Source: a virus | IMG/VR virus record: IMGVR_UViG_3300009008_000094 | Coordinates: 1 to 39,898 of that record | Length of the DNA stretch: 39,898 nt | Direction: 5' to 3' (one strand) | Shown here: positions 1 to 6,795 of the stretch, piece after piece | Layout of the letters: every line of letters starts with the position of its first letter | Numbering within the stretch: the stretch's first letter is position 1 | Notes under the pieces: generated by a model | Seen by the model: the letters and a program-made list of their open reading frames with translations, nothing else | What the model was told of the DNA's origin: nothing | Databases searched by the model: none | Position numbers and translations under genes: made by a program

Positions 1-203
1 TTTGGGAACAATCTTGTAAATTCATCTTTCTTTATGTATTTGGTTTCTTTAACATCATGAGTGTTTCCTTCAATGTCAACTATTTGACCATCTCGAATAA
101 ACTTTCTTGATGAGTTATCCCAAACACTATAGTCATCTGTGAAGTTTAAATTTGCTAACTTAAACACCACTTCTGTTTTTCCTTTTAAATTCAAAAATGC
201 CAT
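1..203 (-). CDS. Hypothetical protein, N-terminal part only (cut by window edge)
   Basis: A minus-strand reading frame starts with ATG at 203 and stays open for 67 codons to the window edge. It follows the stop of the 73-residue gene by one base, as in a translationally coupled operon. The visible part is mixed alpha/beta with many charged residues and no recognised motif. Confidence 0.6.
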   Translation of the reverse strand, partial: MAFLNLKGKTEVVFKLANLNFTDDYSVWDNSSRKFIRDGQIVDIEGNTHDVKETKYIKKDEFTRLFP

Positions 204-204
204 C

Positions 205-426
205 TTATTTCTTTTCTCCTTCTGCTATAATTTCTTTTGCTATTTTATTTAGCTCTTCTCTTCTTTCATCAGAGATATAATCTCCATAATGAACATAGTC
301 TTCAAATGTCTTAGCCATCTTTATAATGTCTGCTGGTTCTTGTGTCTTCTCTTTTAGTAAGTCTACTGCAGATTTTAAACTACTCTGCCTTATAATTGAG
401 TTTTGTGTCTTTTCATCAAATGCCAT
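205..426 (-). CDS. Small hypothetical helical protein (73 aa)
   Basis: Charged, probably all-helical 73-residue protein without Cys motifs. It has a GAGG ribosome binding site just before the ATG and its own TTTAAATA promoter inside the end of the HD gene upstream. The downstream gene begins one base after its stop. Function unknown. Confidence 0.65.
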   Translation of the reverse strand: MAFDEKTQNSIIRQSSLKSAVDLLKEKTQEPADIIKMAKTFEDYVHYGDYISDERREELNKIAKEIIAEGEKK

Positions 427-460
427 TTCATTTCCTCATAGTATACTTGTAGGATACTTT

Positions 461-478
461 TACTATTTAAACATTTCT
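461..478 (-). promoter_or_regulatory. Archaeal-type promoter (TATA box) for the 73-aa gene
   Basis: Read on the minus strand, this is GAAATGTTTAAATAGTA, nearly identical to the boxes before the terminase gene (7703-7720), the 28905 gene and the 1738 gene. The TATA core lies about 38 bases before the ATG at 426. It overlaps the stop codon of the HD gene, so it starts an internal transcript. Confidence 0.6.
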
Positions 479-1068
479 GTTTTGTAGTATCTATATTGTG
501 CTCCTCCATCTTCCATAAGCTTTGTAGAGAGTGAATCTGCATGATATAGGGCATTTATAGGTATCCAAAAGTTTGTCTTCTTTAATTGGTCTGCAAATCT
601 ATTCCACCTTTCAATAGTCTCAAAAGAGAAAGGTCCAATATGATATCTTATAGACATAGCCTCCTCAGGCGTTAAATCAAAGAAGTGTTGTATCATAACT
701 ACACTCTTCTCTCCATGACCAAATGGAAATTCATCATTGTATTTGTATGGTTTATGTACACTAACATCTCCACTTGCTAATCTATTTGGAGTATAACATC
801 CAATCTTACATACATCATGTAAAATACTTGTGATGATTATAAAGTTTTCACTCAATCCTAGTGAATATTTCTCATTAAAATCCTTTAAAACATTGTAAAC
901 ATTGAATGAGTGTAGTGCTAATCCTCCTTCAAAACTATTATGTCTCATAGTACTTGCAGGACAAGTGTAAAATCCAGAGTCTTCTAAAAAGTTTAAGAAC
1001 TCATCTGTAACTCTCTCATCTTTTTTAAGTAGTTTGATTATTTCTTCTTTAACATTCATTTTCTTCAT
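463..1068 (-). CDS. HD-domain phosphohydrolase
   Basis: 201-residue HD superfamily protein. Metal ligands can be followed in order: His53 (in ALHS), the HD pair at 84-85 (ILHDVCKIG), His118 (HGEKS) and His143 (RYHIG). Family members hydrolyse nucleotides or phosphodiesters, and viral ones often act in nucleotide pools or against host signalling nucleotides. The substrate is not readable here. The start overlaps the stop of the upstream 72-residue gene, so it belongs to the same operon. A start three codons later (MNVKEE) is also possible. Confidence 0.8.
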   Translation of the reverse strand: MKKMNVKEEIIKLLKKDERVTDEFLNFLEDSGFYTCPASTMRHNSFEGGLALHSFNVYNVLKDFNEKYSLGLSENFIIITSILHDVCKIGCYTPNRLASGDVSVHKPYKYNDEFPFGHGEKSVVMIQHFFDLTPEEAMSIRYHIGPFSFETIERWNRFADQLKKTNFWIPINALYHADSLSTKLMEDGGAQYRYYKTEMFK

Positions 1069-1283
1069 AAGTATAACTCCTCTTTAATAAAAGCTAGTAG
1101 TTTTTTTCTTCCTTTCCCATCATCTTTAAATGCTGTAGAAGAACTATGTGTTGGGTGGTATATCTTTATACACATTAGTTTATCTTTATACTCTGTTGAG
1201 TTTCCATCCTTAAATACTTCTCTTATTTTTGATATAGTTATCTTTGCGTGTGTGTGTTCTCTATCTTTAAGTTGACGTTTCAT
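1065..1283 (-). CDS. Small basic hypothetical protein (72 aa)
   Basis: The start at 1283 (MKRQLKDREH) is chosen because a GAGGTG site lies just ahead. The frame is open farther upstream, but that stretch overlaps the zinc-ribbon gene. The protein is Lys-rich with a DDGKGRKKLL segment near the C terminus, possibly nucleic-acid binding. It ends inside the start of the HD gene. Function unknown. Confidence 0.55.
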   Translation of the reverse strand: MKRQLKDREHTHAKITISKIREVFKDGNSTEYKDKLMCIKIYHPTHSSSTAFKDDGKGRKKLLAFIKEELYL

Positions 1284-1437
1284 ATTTACACCTCTTACAG
1301 TAGTATCCCTCTTCTGACCATACAACACTATGTACAAACTTCTTTAATCCAATTGAGTATGGTCTCATCACTTGTGAGAGTCTTCTTTTCTTTCCCTTGT
1401 GTCTATAGTATGGATTGTTACATTTAGGACATCTCAT
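1267..1437 (-). CDS. Small zinc-ribbon protein (56 aa)
   Basis: A 56-residue frame opening with MRCPKCNNPYY and ending with YYCKRCKYETST. Two CxxC pairs about 40 residues apart form a classic zinc ribbon, with a basic RHKGKKRR stretch between them, suggesting nucleic-acid or protein contact. It lies tightly between neighbours in the minus-strand operon. Short, but the paired knuckles make it convincing. Confidence 0.6.
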   Translation of the reverse strand: MRCPKCNNPYYRHKGKKRRLSQVMRPYSIGLKKFVHSVVWSEEGYYCKRCKYETST

Positions 1438-1440
1438 CTT

Positions 1441-1572
1441 TCAAATTATCCTCTTTTTTAGTTCTTTTTTTATACATTTCCTACAAATAACAATCTCTGC
1501 GTTGTTTCTTAACACAAATACTGGTTCATTATAACTAACTTCCTCACCACACACATCACAATTAAATGGCAT
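1441..1572 (-). CDS. Small zinc-finger protein (43 aa)
   Basis: A 43-residue frame beginning MPFNCDVCGEE with a second pair (CRKC) near residue 35, so a four-Cys zinc knuckle followed by a Lys-rich tail. Its ATG overlaps the end of the 58-residue gene upstream. One of at least six tiny Cys-pair proteins in this block. Confidence 0.55.
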   Translation of the reverse strand: MPFNCDVCGEEVSYNEPVFVLRNNAEIVICRKCIKKELKKRII

Positions 1573-1738
1573 CTTTCAACTTCTCCACTTCAAATAATAC
1601 CTTATGGGTAACTAACTCCCCCTTTGCGTTAAATAGCTTTATTGGTGCTATTCTCTTCAGCACTTCGTCTATGGCTTCTTTGCGACCTTCTTTAAAACCA
1701 TAATTCACGCCTTTTTGATGTTCTGTTATTCTATCCAT
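1562..1738 (-). CDS. Small hypothetical protein (58 aa), first gene of its operon
   Basis: The 58-residue frame MDRITEHQKG... is helical and charged, with no recognised motif. Its ATG has GGAGAA a few bases ahead and a strong TTTAAATA promoter about 30 bases ahead. The promoter position is the main reason for accepting such a short gene. Confidence 0.6.
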   Translation of the reverse strand: MDRITEHQKGVNYGFKEGRKEAIDEVLKRIAPIKLFNAKGELVTHKVLFEVEKLKDAI

Positions 1739-1763
1739 TTTGTTCTCCTAACTACTAATTTTT

Positions 1764-1781
1764 TTATTATTTAAACATTTA
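1764..1781 (-). promoter_or_regulatory. Archaeal-type promoter (TATA box) for the 1738 operon
   Basis: On the minus strand the sequence reads AAATGTTTAAATAATAAA, matching the terminase promoter almost base for base. The TATA core at 1768-1775 lies 30 bases from the ATG, predicting a leader of only about 5-10 bases. Confidence 0.65.
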
Positions 1782-1792
1782 GGTTGTGTAGT

Positions 1793-2119
1793 CTATATCT
1801 CTTCAAAGTGTGTCTTCTCATAGCAGTATATTTTGTGAATAGGAACAAGTATTCCCATTTCATTTAATACAAAATCTTCTGCTGTTTCTAACTGTTGTCT
1901 TGCTCTTCTTCTGCTATGTGGAGAGTCTGTACATTTGTACTCAAGTATGTATAGCTCACCAGAGGCAAATGCAAGCCCATCAGGAGCACATCTCAAGTTA
2001 GGGTGGTCATAGAACCGATTATCCATTGAAAGAGCCTTAACGCCCTTTAAATTAGTTCGTATAGCTTTTTGTATTAGGGCTGTGAGTTCTTTATCATGTT
2101 TGCTTCTTTTTGGATTCAT
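1793..2119 (-). CDS. PD-(D/E)XK-type nuclease
   Basis: The 108-residue protein carries the core of a restriction-endonuclease-like fold: APDGLAF (catalytic Asp) followed by a strand with ELYILEYKC (E-x-K). A basic SRRRARQQ helix follows. The size fits a minimal single-domain nuclease such as a Holliday-junction resolvase or Cas4/RecB-like core. No 4Fe-4S cysteines are seen. Likely role: DNA repair, recombination or host-DNA degradation. Family confidence is good; substrate unknown. Confidence 0.65.
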   Translation of the reverse strand: MNPKRSKHDKELTALIQKAIRTNLKGVKALSMDNRFYDHPNLRCAPDGLAFASGELYILEYKCTDSPHSRRRARQQLETAEDFVLNEMGILVPIHKIYCYEKTHFEEI

Positions 2120-2120
2120 T

Positions 2121-2312
2121 TTAATAACCTTTTAAGATTTCATAAGAATTGTTATTCTTGTTCTTATTACTACATTCAAAGCATTTTGTTTTAGTTCTTC
2201 TTGTTCTTGTTCTATGATACCTTTTACATATAGGACATACTCTTACATAGTTATATAGTCTCTTACTACCTTTACCCTTATCTAATTCATCTACTCTATT
2301 CTTATTCATCAT
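2121..2312 (-). CDS. Small zinc-ribbon protein (63 aa)
   Basis: Contains CPIC near residue 26 and CFEC near residue 44, with a very basic RTRTRRTKTK stretch between them. This is a small nucleic-acid-binding-type zinc ribbon. Its start overlaps the preceding gene's end by about 11 bases. Confidence 0.6.
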   Translation of the reverse strand: MMNKNRVDELDKGKGSKRLYNYVRVCPICKRYHRTRTRRTKTKCFECSNKNKNNNSYEILKGY

Positions 2313-2511
2313 ATTCCTTATACTTATCCTTTATCCTATCTAAATCACTAAGAGTTAAGTTGTTATTTAGCATTGAATTAGCTAAGTTTATAATAAAGTT
2401 CCTTATATCCTTAGGTTGTTTACTTATATCTTCATTTAGTATTCTCTTACATAGTCTATTACTTAGTTGTTGTAATTCTTTATCTTCCTTATATTTTGTA
2501 TAGTCTACCAT
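2302..2511 (-). CDS. Small hypothetical helical protein (69 aa)
   Basis: All-helical, highly charged 69-residue protein with no Cys motif. It overlaps neighbours on both sides by 7-11 bases, typical of coupled genes. Function unknown. Confidence 0.6.
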   Translation of the reverse strand: MVDYTKYKEDKELQQLSNRLCKRILNEDISKQPKDIRNFIINLANSMLNNNLTLSDLDRIKDKYKEYDE

Positions 2512-2702
2512 CTTGTTACTCCATTACCTAATATTCTATCTTCTTTATATCTTTCATAATCCATATCTGCTTTCATCAAAGCACTATTAAAACAATCTTC
2601 ACAACAAAGCATATCGTCTTGCCAATAGTCTTGTCCTTCAAATTCTATCTCACAGATTTCACATTTGTGTTTCATTTTTAATTTCCCTTTAAAATGCTTC
2701 AT
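2505..2702 (-). CDS. Small zinc-finger protein (65 aa or 56 aa)
   Basis: CEIC near residue 14 and CCEDC near residue 34 make a four-Cys zinc finger. An internal Met (MKHKCEICE, start at 2675) is an equally good start. It is the first gene downstream of the gene-free stretch 2703-3058 and probably leads the small-protein operon. Confidence 0.6.
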   Translation of the reverse strand: MKHFKGKLKMKHKCEICEIEFEGQDYWQDDMLCCEDCFNSALMKADMDYERYKEDRILGNGVTRW

Positions 2703-3058
2703 AAAGCTTTAAAAAGCTTTAATTTCGCCTTTAAATATATATATCCTATCTCCTCGAGATTATACAACAAGGAGGTTCCTCGAAGAAAATATATTACATA
2801 TTTCCTCGAGGCAATATGTTTTGGTGATATCTCGAAATTACTATGTTCTACCACTTCCGAGTAATCTTCGTCTTTATCATCTTAATATAGTGTTGTTCTA
2901 ATACTTAATAAAGACTTATGTCCTCAAAACTATACATTCGAATATATCTCGTGGAGAAAAAATAATAAAAAAAATAAAGACTTATTTAATTCGAAGTATA
3001 TGTTCGAAGACATATTTTTCGAAAAAAAAATAAGAGTTGGGTAGTATCGAATACTACC
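2703..3058. other. Gene-free control region with phased CG motifs
   Basis: No plausible gene. It holds a possible TATA box for the 2702 operon (ATATATATTTAAAGG on the minus strand near 2731-2745), the 26-bp repeat array at 2749-2873, and a second group of CG motifs at 2992, 3005, 3020 and 3048. The position between the zinc-finger operon and the end of the amidotransferase gene suggests a regulatory or replication role. Confidence 0.55.
2749..2873. repeat. Five-unit 26-bp degenerate repeat array (TTCCTCGA core)
   Basis: The CG of a TTCCTCGA[A/G]-like core sits at 2755, 2781, 2807, 2833 and 2858, so the steps are 26, 26, 26 and 25 bases. Each core is followed by an AT-rich tail. Regular spacing of about 2.5 helical turns in DNA where CG is otherwise scarce points to protein-binding iterons. 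Confidence 0.6.
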
Positions 3059-4240
3059 TTACTCGTCTTTTGGGCTGTCGTAGTCATCCATTAGTTCGTA
3101 GGGGTCTCTATAAGAATAGTCGTCAACAAACGTCTTTTCTCTTAATACTTCGACCCCAACTTTCTTCAGTTGTTTCCTTTCGAGAGTTTCTTTTATGTTG
3201 TATCTTGTCGATAGGAATTCCCAAATGTCTTCGAATGTCATCGATACACCCTTCTTTGTTCTCCTTGCGAAGTAATAGGTGTCTTTTACCTTATCGGCTA
3301 AGTCCATCGAACTACACCTAAACCATATCGTTCCAGCTCTGTAATCTCTCTGTCTCGAATTAAGTCCATATACCGTCATCAAGTCGGTTTCCACAATTTC
3401 AAGGAAATCATCAATCTGTGGGTATTGGTCTTCCCAGTCGGTAATGTCATAAGTTGTTTTCGAACGACCAAAATAAGGACTTGATGAGTAGCTTTCTACG
3501 AACGTATCTACTTCTCTTATTCCATTTTCATCGATAACATATATTACTTCTTCGGCAGCTTCGACAATTACTTTATCGTTGAACGAATTGATTGGAAATA
3601 TCATATCGTATTCGACATAAGCATTCTCTAACCACTCTTCTGTCGTGCTACCTAATATAACGTTTCCATCTTTTCGTTTTACTAATCCAAAGTAAAAGTT
3701 TGTCGAACGTTCCTTAAAGTAATACAACTTGTCGTCTTTCTTCGAGTAAGCCATAACGCTGAACGTTCCTTCGAGTTGTTCTGCTGTTTCTCGAACTGCG
3801 TCAAGACTATTTCTTTCTATCGTTGTGTTATATTCTAACAAGTGAGGAATTACAGCACTATCGACCTCTTCGTCATAATCTAACCCAAACGTTCGTTTTA
3901 CTTCTTTGTCGTTGTTTAAAACCCCATTATGAACGACTATCCAGTTCTTCGTTTCTATGGGGTGATTGTTTTTGTTGTTCGTTGGTGTTCCTGTTGTAGA
4001 TAGTCGATTATGCCCAACCAAGAATTGATGGTCGCCCAACTTTAACTCTCTCTCTTTCTTCGCCAGTTCTTTCTTTTTGTCTTTGAACGACTTTCCTTCT
4101 TTCATCACGAACTCTTTCGAAAACATTCCGTAAGCACAACTGTTCGAAATTGCTCCATCTCTCATCATTCTCGAAAAGACGCTCTTGTCCGTTTCCGTAA
4201 GTCGTTTTGAAAGCCGACTTATAAATTGTATCTCGCACAT
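3059..4240 (-). CDS. Class II (Ntn) glutamine amidotransferase-like protein
   Basis: Start at 4240 gives MCEIQF, with the family's required nucleophile Cys2 exposed once Met1 is removed; the frame is open six codons farther but would bury it. Class II hallmarks follow: GHNRLST at 76-82, NNHP at 91-94 and HNGVLNN at 104-110. The domain releases ammonia from glutamine. The C-terminal half (about 250-393) matches none of the GlmS, PurF, AsnB or GltB partner domains I know. It lies directly downstream of the amidoligase gene and overlaps its end by about 230 bases. Ammonia supply to, or glutaminyl handling with, the amidoligase is the natural inference. TCGA-rich base use is unlike the structural genes. 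Confidence 0.75.
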   Translation of the reverse strand: MCEIQFISRLSKRLTETDKSVFSRMMRDGAISNSCAYGMFSKEFVMKEGKSFKDKKKELAKKERELKLGDHQFLVGHNRLSTTGTPTNNKNNHPIETKNWIVVHNGVLNNDKEVKRTFGLDYDEEVDSAVIPHLLEYNTTIERNSLDAVRETAEQLEGTFSVMAYSKKDDKLYYFKERSTNFYFGLVKRKDGNVILGSTTEEWLENAYVEYDMIFPINSFNDKVIVEAAEEVIYVIDENGIREVDTFVESYSSSPYFGRSKTTYDITDWEDQYPQIDDFLEIVETDLMTVYGLNSRQRDYRAGTIWFRCSSMDLADKVKDTYYFARRTKKGVSMTFEDIWEFLSTRYNIKETLERKQLKKVGVEVLREKTFVDDYSYRDPYELMDDYDSPKDE

Positions 4241-5735
4241 TTCTATTAAACCTCCCACTGCTTCGTATTAACGTAGCAAATATTTTTCTTCTATCGACCA
4301 TATATAGCTCAGTAGCAGTGCTACCGAACAGATTGTAGAGAACGTGTGTTAATTGTTCGTTATCTAAACCACTCACAGCGCGTTCTGTCGTATATCTTAG
4401 TCTTTCTACATCTCTTTCGAAGACAGACATACTACCTTCGAAGTATCTCGTTATATGGATACAAGTTTCGTTCCAATCTTTCAGGAAGTCATCTCGTTCG
4501 ATACATTTATAAAATCTTGCCATATTCGTTAGCGTCCCGCTCTTTTTAAGTTCGTTCTCAACTTCTTTGTCTCTATTATCGAATACTATTTTTGTATTTG
4601 TTATTCTCCTTCGTTTTTTAGATTTCCTAAATTTATTTCTTCGTTGTTCTACATACTTAACAAGAGTTCGGTCTCCTATTATTTTGTAGAATGTTCGTAG
4701 CCTATTCTTTGCTGTTATCACTCGTTTAACATCTGTCTTTAATGCCCACTCGATACAGGCAAGATTTATTCGTATCCATTTTATAATCTTTTCTGGGTCG
4801 AGTGTTCCACTATGTAGTCTTATTTCGATAGATTTCCTTTTGCTTAACGCAGAAGTTATATTTATCCAATCATATCGAGTTCCATCATAAGTAGATGGAC
4901 GGTATTTCGTTAAGTCCTCTTTGTTTGCTATTCGAAGGATATGGTTTTTAAACTTGTCGACACAAGCCATATCGTATCTCTTTCGAATGCTGTGGGCGTA
5001 GTCGTTATGTCTCCTCGAAGAAGGAACCATTTGAAAGAATATTTCTTCGAAGTTTCCATAAAATAGGTAAATCTTTCGAAGCTGTTCCTCAGTTATCTTC
5101 CTTGCGTCGATGTGTATATGTAATCCACAACTTCTTTCGATAACAAATCCACCTTTCGACAAACATTTACATACCTTTCGAATGTTTTTGAAAAGTAAGT
5201 CTCCGTTCGCTGGATTTAGACAGGCTTCTACGCCATCGCTCAGACTTGCGTCTCCCTTAATTTCTACGAAATCTCCACATTTGGATGCTTCGTTGATATC
5301 TCCATCTCCATCATTTTCGACTTCGATTTCAACACCTACAAGTCTCTTCGATTTGTTTTCATTAAATGTCCTGCTTTCGAGGAATTCAAATTGGTAGTTT
5401 GCGTTCGAAGAACTTAGTGGCACACTATTCTCAGAACACCTTTCGCAATAGTATTCTTCGTAGTCTTCGTTATAACACAAGTCGTCCGAATAACACTCTC
5501 GACCACAACCATCACAATTGGCGAAAGTATCGGAGTGGCAGTCATCACAATAGCACTCTTCGTTTATATTGCTTATTGTTATTTCGTCGGCGTGGAATAG
5601 TTCTCCACAACCATAGCAGTTGGAATATTCGTTTTCTTCGCAACCCTTACAAATCAAATCTCCATCGCTGGTGTTTATTCCGTCATTTTTATCGAACTTG
5701 TTTTTACAACAAACACACTCGAATTTATCTGTCAT
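4008..5735 (-). CDS. Zinc-finger amidoligase (Amidoligase_2-like, COOH-NH2 ligase)
   Basis: 575 residues. Residues 6-100 hold repeated Cys pairs (FECVCC, CKGC, CYGCG, CYCDDC, CDGCG, CERC), about three LIM/treble-clef-like fingers. Residues 131-330 look like an amidoligase of the glutamine-synthetase-like fold: RLVGVEIEVE (131-140), a DASLSDGVE turn (162-170), CGLHIHID (203-210), RYDWINI (287-293) and SIEIRLHSGT (302-311). The family is predicted to form amide bonds using ATP. The C-terminal ~240 residues are basic and unrecognised; the last ~77 codons overlap the amidotransferase gene. The ATG at 5735 overlaps the stop of the 62-residue gene (ATGA). The fingers may recruit a nucleic acid or protein substrate. 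Confidence 0.75.
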   Translation of the reverse strand: MTDKFECVCCKNKFDKNDGINTSDGDLICKGCEENEYSNCYGCGELFHADEITISNINEECYCDDCHSDTFANCDGCGRECYSDDLCYNEDYEEYYCERCSENSVPLSSSNANYQFEFLESRTFNENKSKRLVGVEIEVENDGDGDINEASKCGDFVEIKGDASLSDGVEACLNPANGDLLFKNIRKVCKCLSKGGFVIERSCGLHIHIDARKITEEQLRKIYLFYGNFEEIFFQMVPSSRRHNDYAHSIRKRYDMACVDKFKNHILRIANKEDLTKYRPSTYDGTRYDWINITSALSKRKSIEIRLHSGTLDPEKIIKWIRINLACIEWALKTDVKRVITAKNRLRTFYKIIGDRTLVKYVEQRRNKFRKSKKRRRITNTKIVFDNRDKEVENELKKSGTLTNMARFYKCIERDDFLKDWNETCIHITRYFEGSMSVFERDVERLRYTTERAVSGLDNEQLTHVLYNLFGSTATELYMVDRRKIFATLIRSSGRFNRNVRDTIYKSAFKTTYGNGQERLFENDERWSNFEQLCLRNVFERVRDERRKVVQRQKERTGEERERVKVGRPSILGWA

Positions 5736-5920
5736 TTTAACAACCCCTCGACGAGATTTAAGTCTCCAGTTTCTTCGAATAGTCTATCAATGTCTTCGAA
5801 CAATTCGCCCTTTAAATAGTGTAGTTCGTTGTAGTCATTTGTTGTCGATATCTGCTCTTTGAGTTCTCTAATCTCTTCGAGCAAATCCTTAACTGCCAAA
5901 CTTCGTTCGTTAGTTTTCAT
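5732..5920 (-). CDS. Small coiled-coil protein in the amidoligase operon (62 aa)
   Basis: MKTNERSLAV start at 5920. The 62 residues form one or two charged heptad-like helices (LLEEIRELKEQI). Its TGA overlaps the ATG of the amidoligase, indicating coupled translation. The frame could start eight codons earlier. Possibly a peptide partner or substrate of the cassette, but there is no direct evidence. Confidence 0.55.
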   Translation of the reverse strand: MKTNERSLAVKDLLEEIRELKEQISTTNDYNELHYLKGELFEDIDRLFEETGDLNLVEGLLK

Positions 5921-6116
5921 CTTTATAACCCCCTTCGTGTCCACAGTGGTTTCCTGTATTACATTCGATACAAACGGGTTTATTAGTCATCGAAGTCGTT
6001 TTGAAGTTTCTATTACACTTTCGACAATTCCTAAAATGTAATCTCTGTCGTTTTGGTGATGGCTCATCTATACCTTTTCGAAGGATTTCATATTTTCTTA
6101 ATTGTTCTACCATCAT
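5910..6116 (-). CDS. Small zinc-binding protein leading the amidoligase operon (68 aa)
   Basis: Cys pairs CRKC (about 31-34) and CIEC (about 49-52), then CGHEGG near the C terminus, make a zinc ribbon with a basic PKRQRLHFRN lead. It overlaps the next gene by about 11 bases. First gene of the four-gene cassette, downstream of the repeat-bearing gap 6117-6657. Confidence 0.6.
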   Translation of the reverse strand: MMVEQLRKYEILRKGIDEPSPKRQRLHFRNCRKCNRNFKTTSMTNKPVCIECNTGNHCGHEGGYKDEN

Positions 6117-6170
6117 TTTTTTCTCCTTATATCGTTTAAATCGTTTTCATTTCAACACGAACACCAAAAC

Positions 6171-6250
6171 CCTTTAAAAGAATAAAAAACCCTTTAAATA
6201 TACGAATAGAAACCTTTAAATAAAGACATACGAAACGCCTTTAAATAAAG
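6171..6250. repeat. Four CCTTTAAA(A/T) elements in tandem
   Basis: CCTTTAAA begins at 6171, 6191, 6213 and 6238, so the steps are 20, 22 and 25 bases. Each contains a TATA-box-like core. They could be stacked promoters or operator sites for the amidoligase cassette starting at 6116. Confidence 0.45.
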
Positions 6251-6351
6251 GTTTCCTTCGTTGTTTTTGAAGGTATTTGTTTCTTTCGTTGTGAGTTGTA
6301 ATCTATAAACATTTAAACGAACATTTAAATTTAAAAATTCTGTTCGTTTAA

Positions 6352-6372
6352 ACTATTCTATTACAGAATAGT
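6352..6372. repeat. Perfect 8-bp inverted repeat
   Basis: ACTATTCT and AGAATAGT are separated by 5 bases. No T-run follows on either strand, so an operator is more likely than a terminator. Confidence 0.4.
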
Positions 6373-6657
6373 CGTTTACACTACTATAAGGTGAATACAT
6401 TTAATAAATATTTAGGGGTTTAGATTTATATTTCGTATTGGGATACCACTGAATAGTTTAAACTGAATTACCTTTTATTAGTAGTATATACCACTTTAAA
6501 ATGGTAAGGGTATCCTCGTATTACCCTTTAAACTCTACCTTTAAACTCGATTAAATCTACACGAAATTATACAAATTCGTTATAATCTCGTAAAAAAATA
6601 AATAGAAATAATCTCGAAATTTTAAGAAATAAAAAAAGAAAAAAGAAGAAGAAAAAA

Positions 6658-6795
6658 CTAAAAAATGTCGTAGTCTTTTTTGATTTGGTTGTGTTTTTCG
6701 CAACACTCATCAAAATCTTTTTTATCGTAAAAATGTGGTGAAAACATTTTCTTTTTGGTGAAAATGTTTTTTAACCACTTACTTATTTTTACCAT
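6658..6795 (-). CDS. Possible tiny protein (45 aa)
   Basis: Frame MVKISKWLKN... with a basic first half and a CC pair near residue 31. Its ATG overlaps the end of the 116-residue gene by 17 bases, as in a coupled operon. Without the overlap it would be ignored. Confidence 0.35.
   Translation of the reverse strand: MVKISKWLKNIFTKKKMFSPHFYDKKDFDECCEKHNQIKKDYDIF

Larger units (their letters stand above)
6117..6657. other. Gene-free AT-rich region with TTTAAATA-like boxes
   Basis: No convincing gene. It holds four CCTTTAAA elements (see 6171-6250), several ATTTAAA(C/T) boxes around 6310-6350, a hairpin at 6352-6372 and further CTCG motifs near 6587 and 6613. Probably the promoter/operator region of the amidoligase operon. 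Confidence 0.5.

Noticed and set aside
3037-3321. Plus-strand open frame opposite the amidotransferase gene
   Set aside because: Shadow of the minus-strand gene; Ser/Arg/Leu-rich composition, no ribosome site and no motif.
5110-5862. Several plus-strand open frames opposite the amidoligase gene
   Set aside because: They mirror a gene with clear motifs and have unnatural composition.
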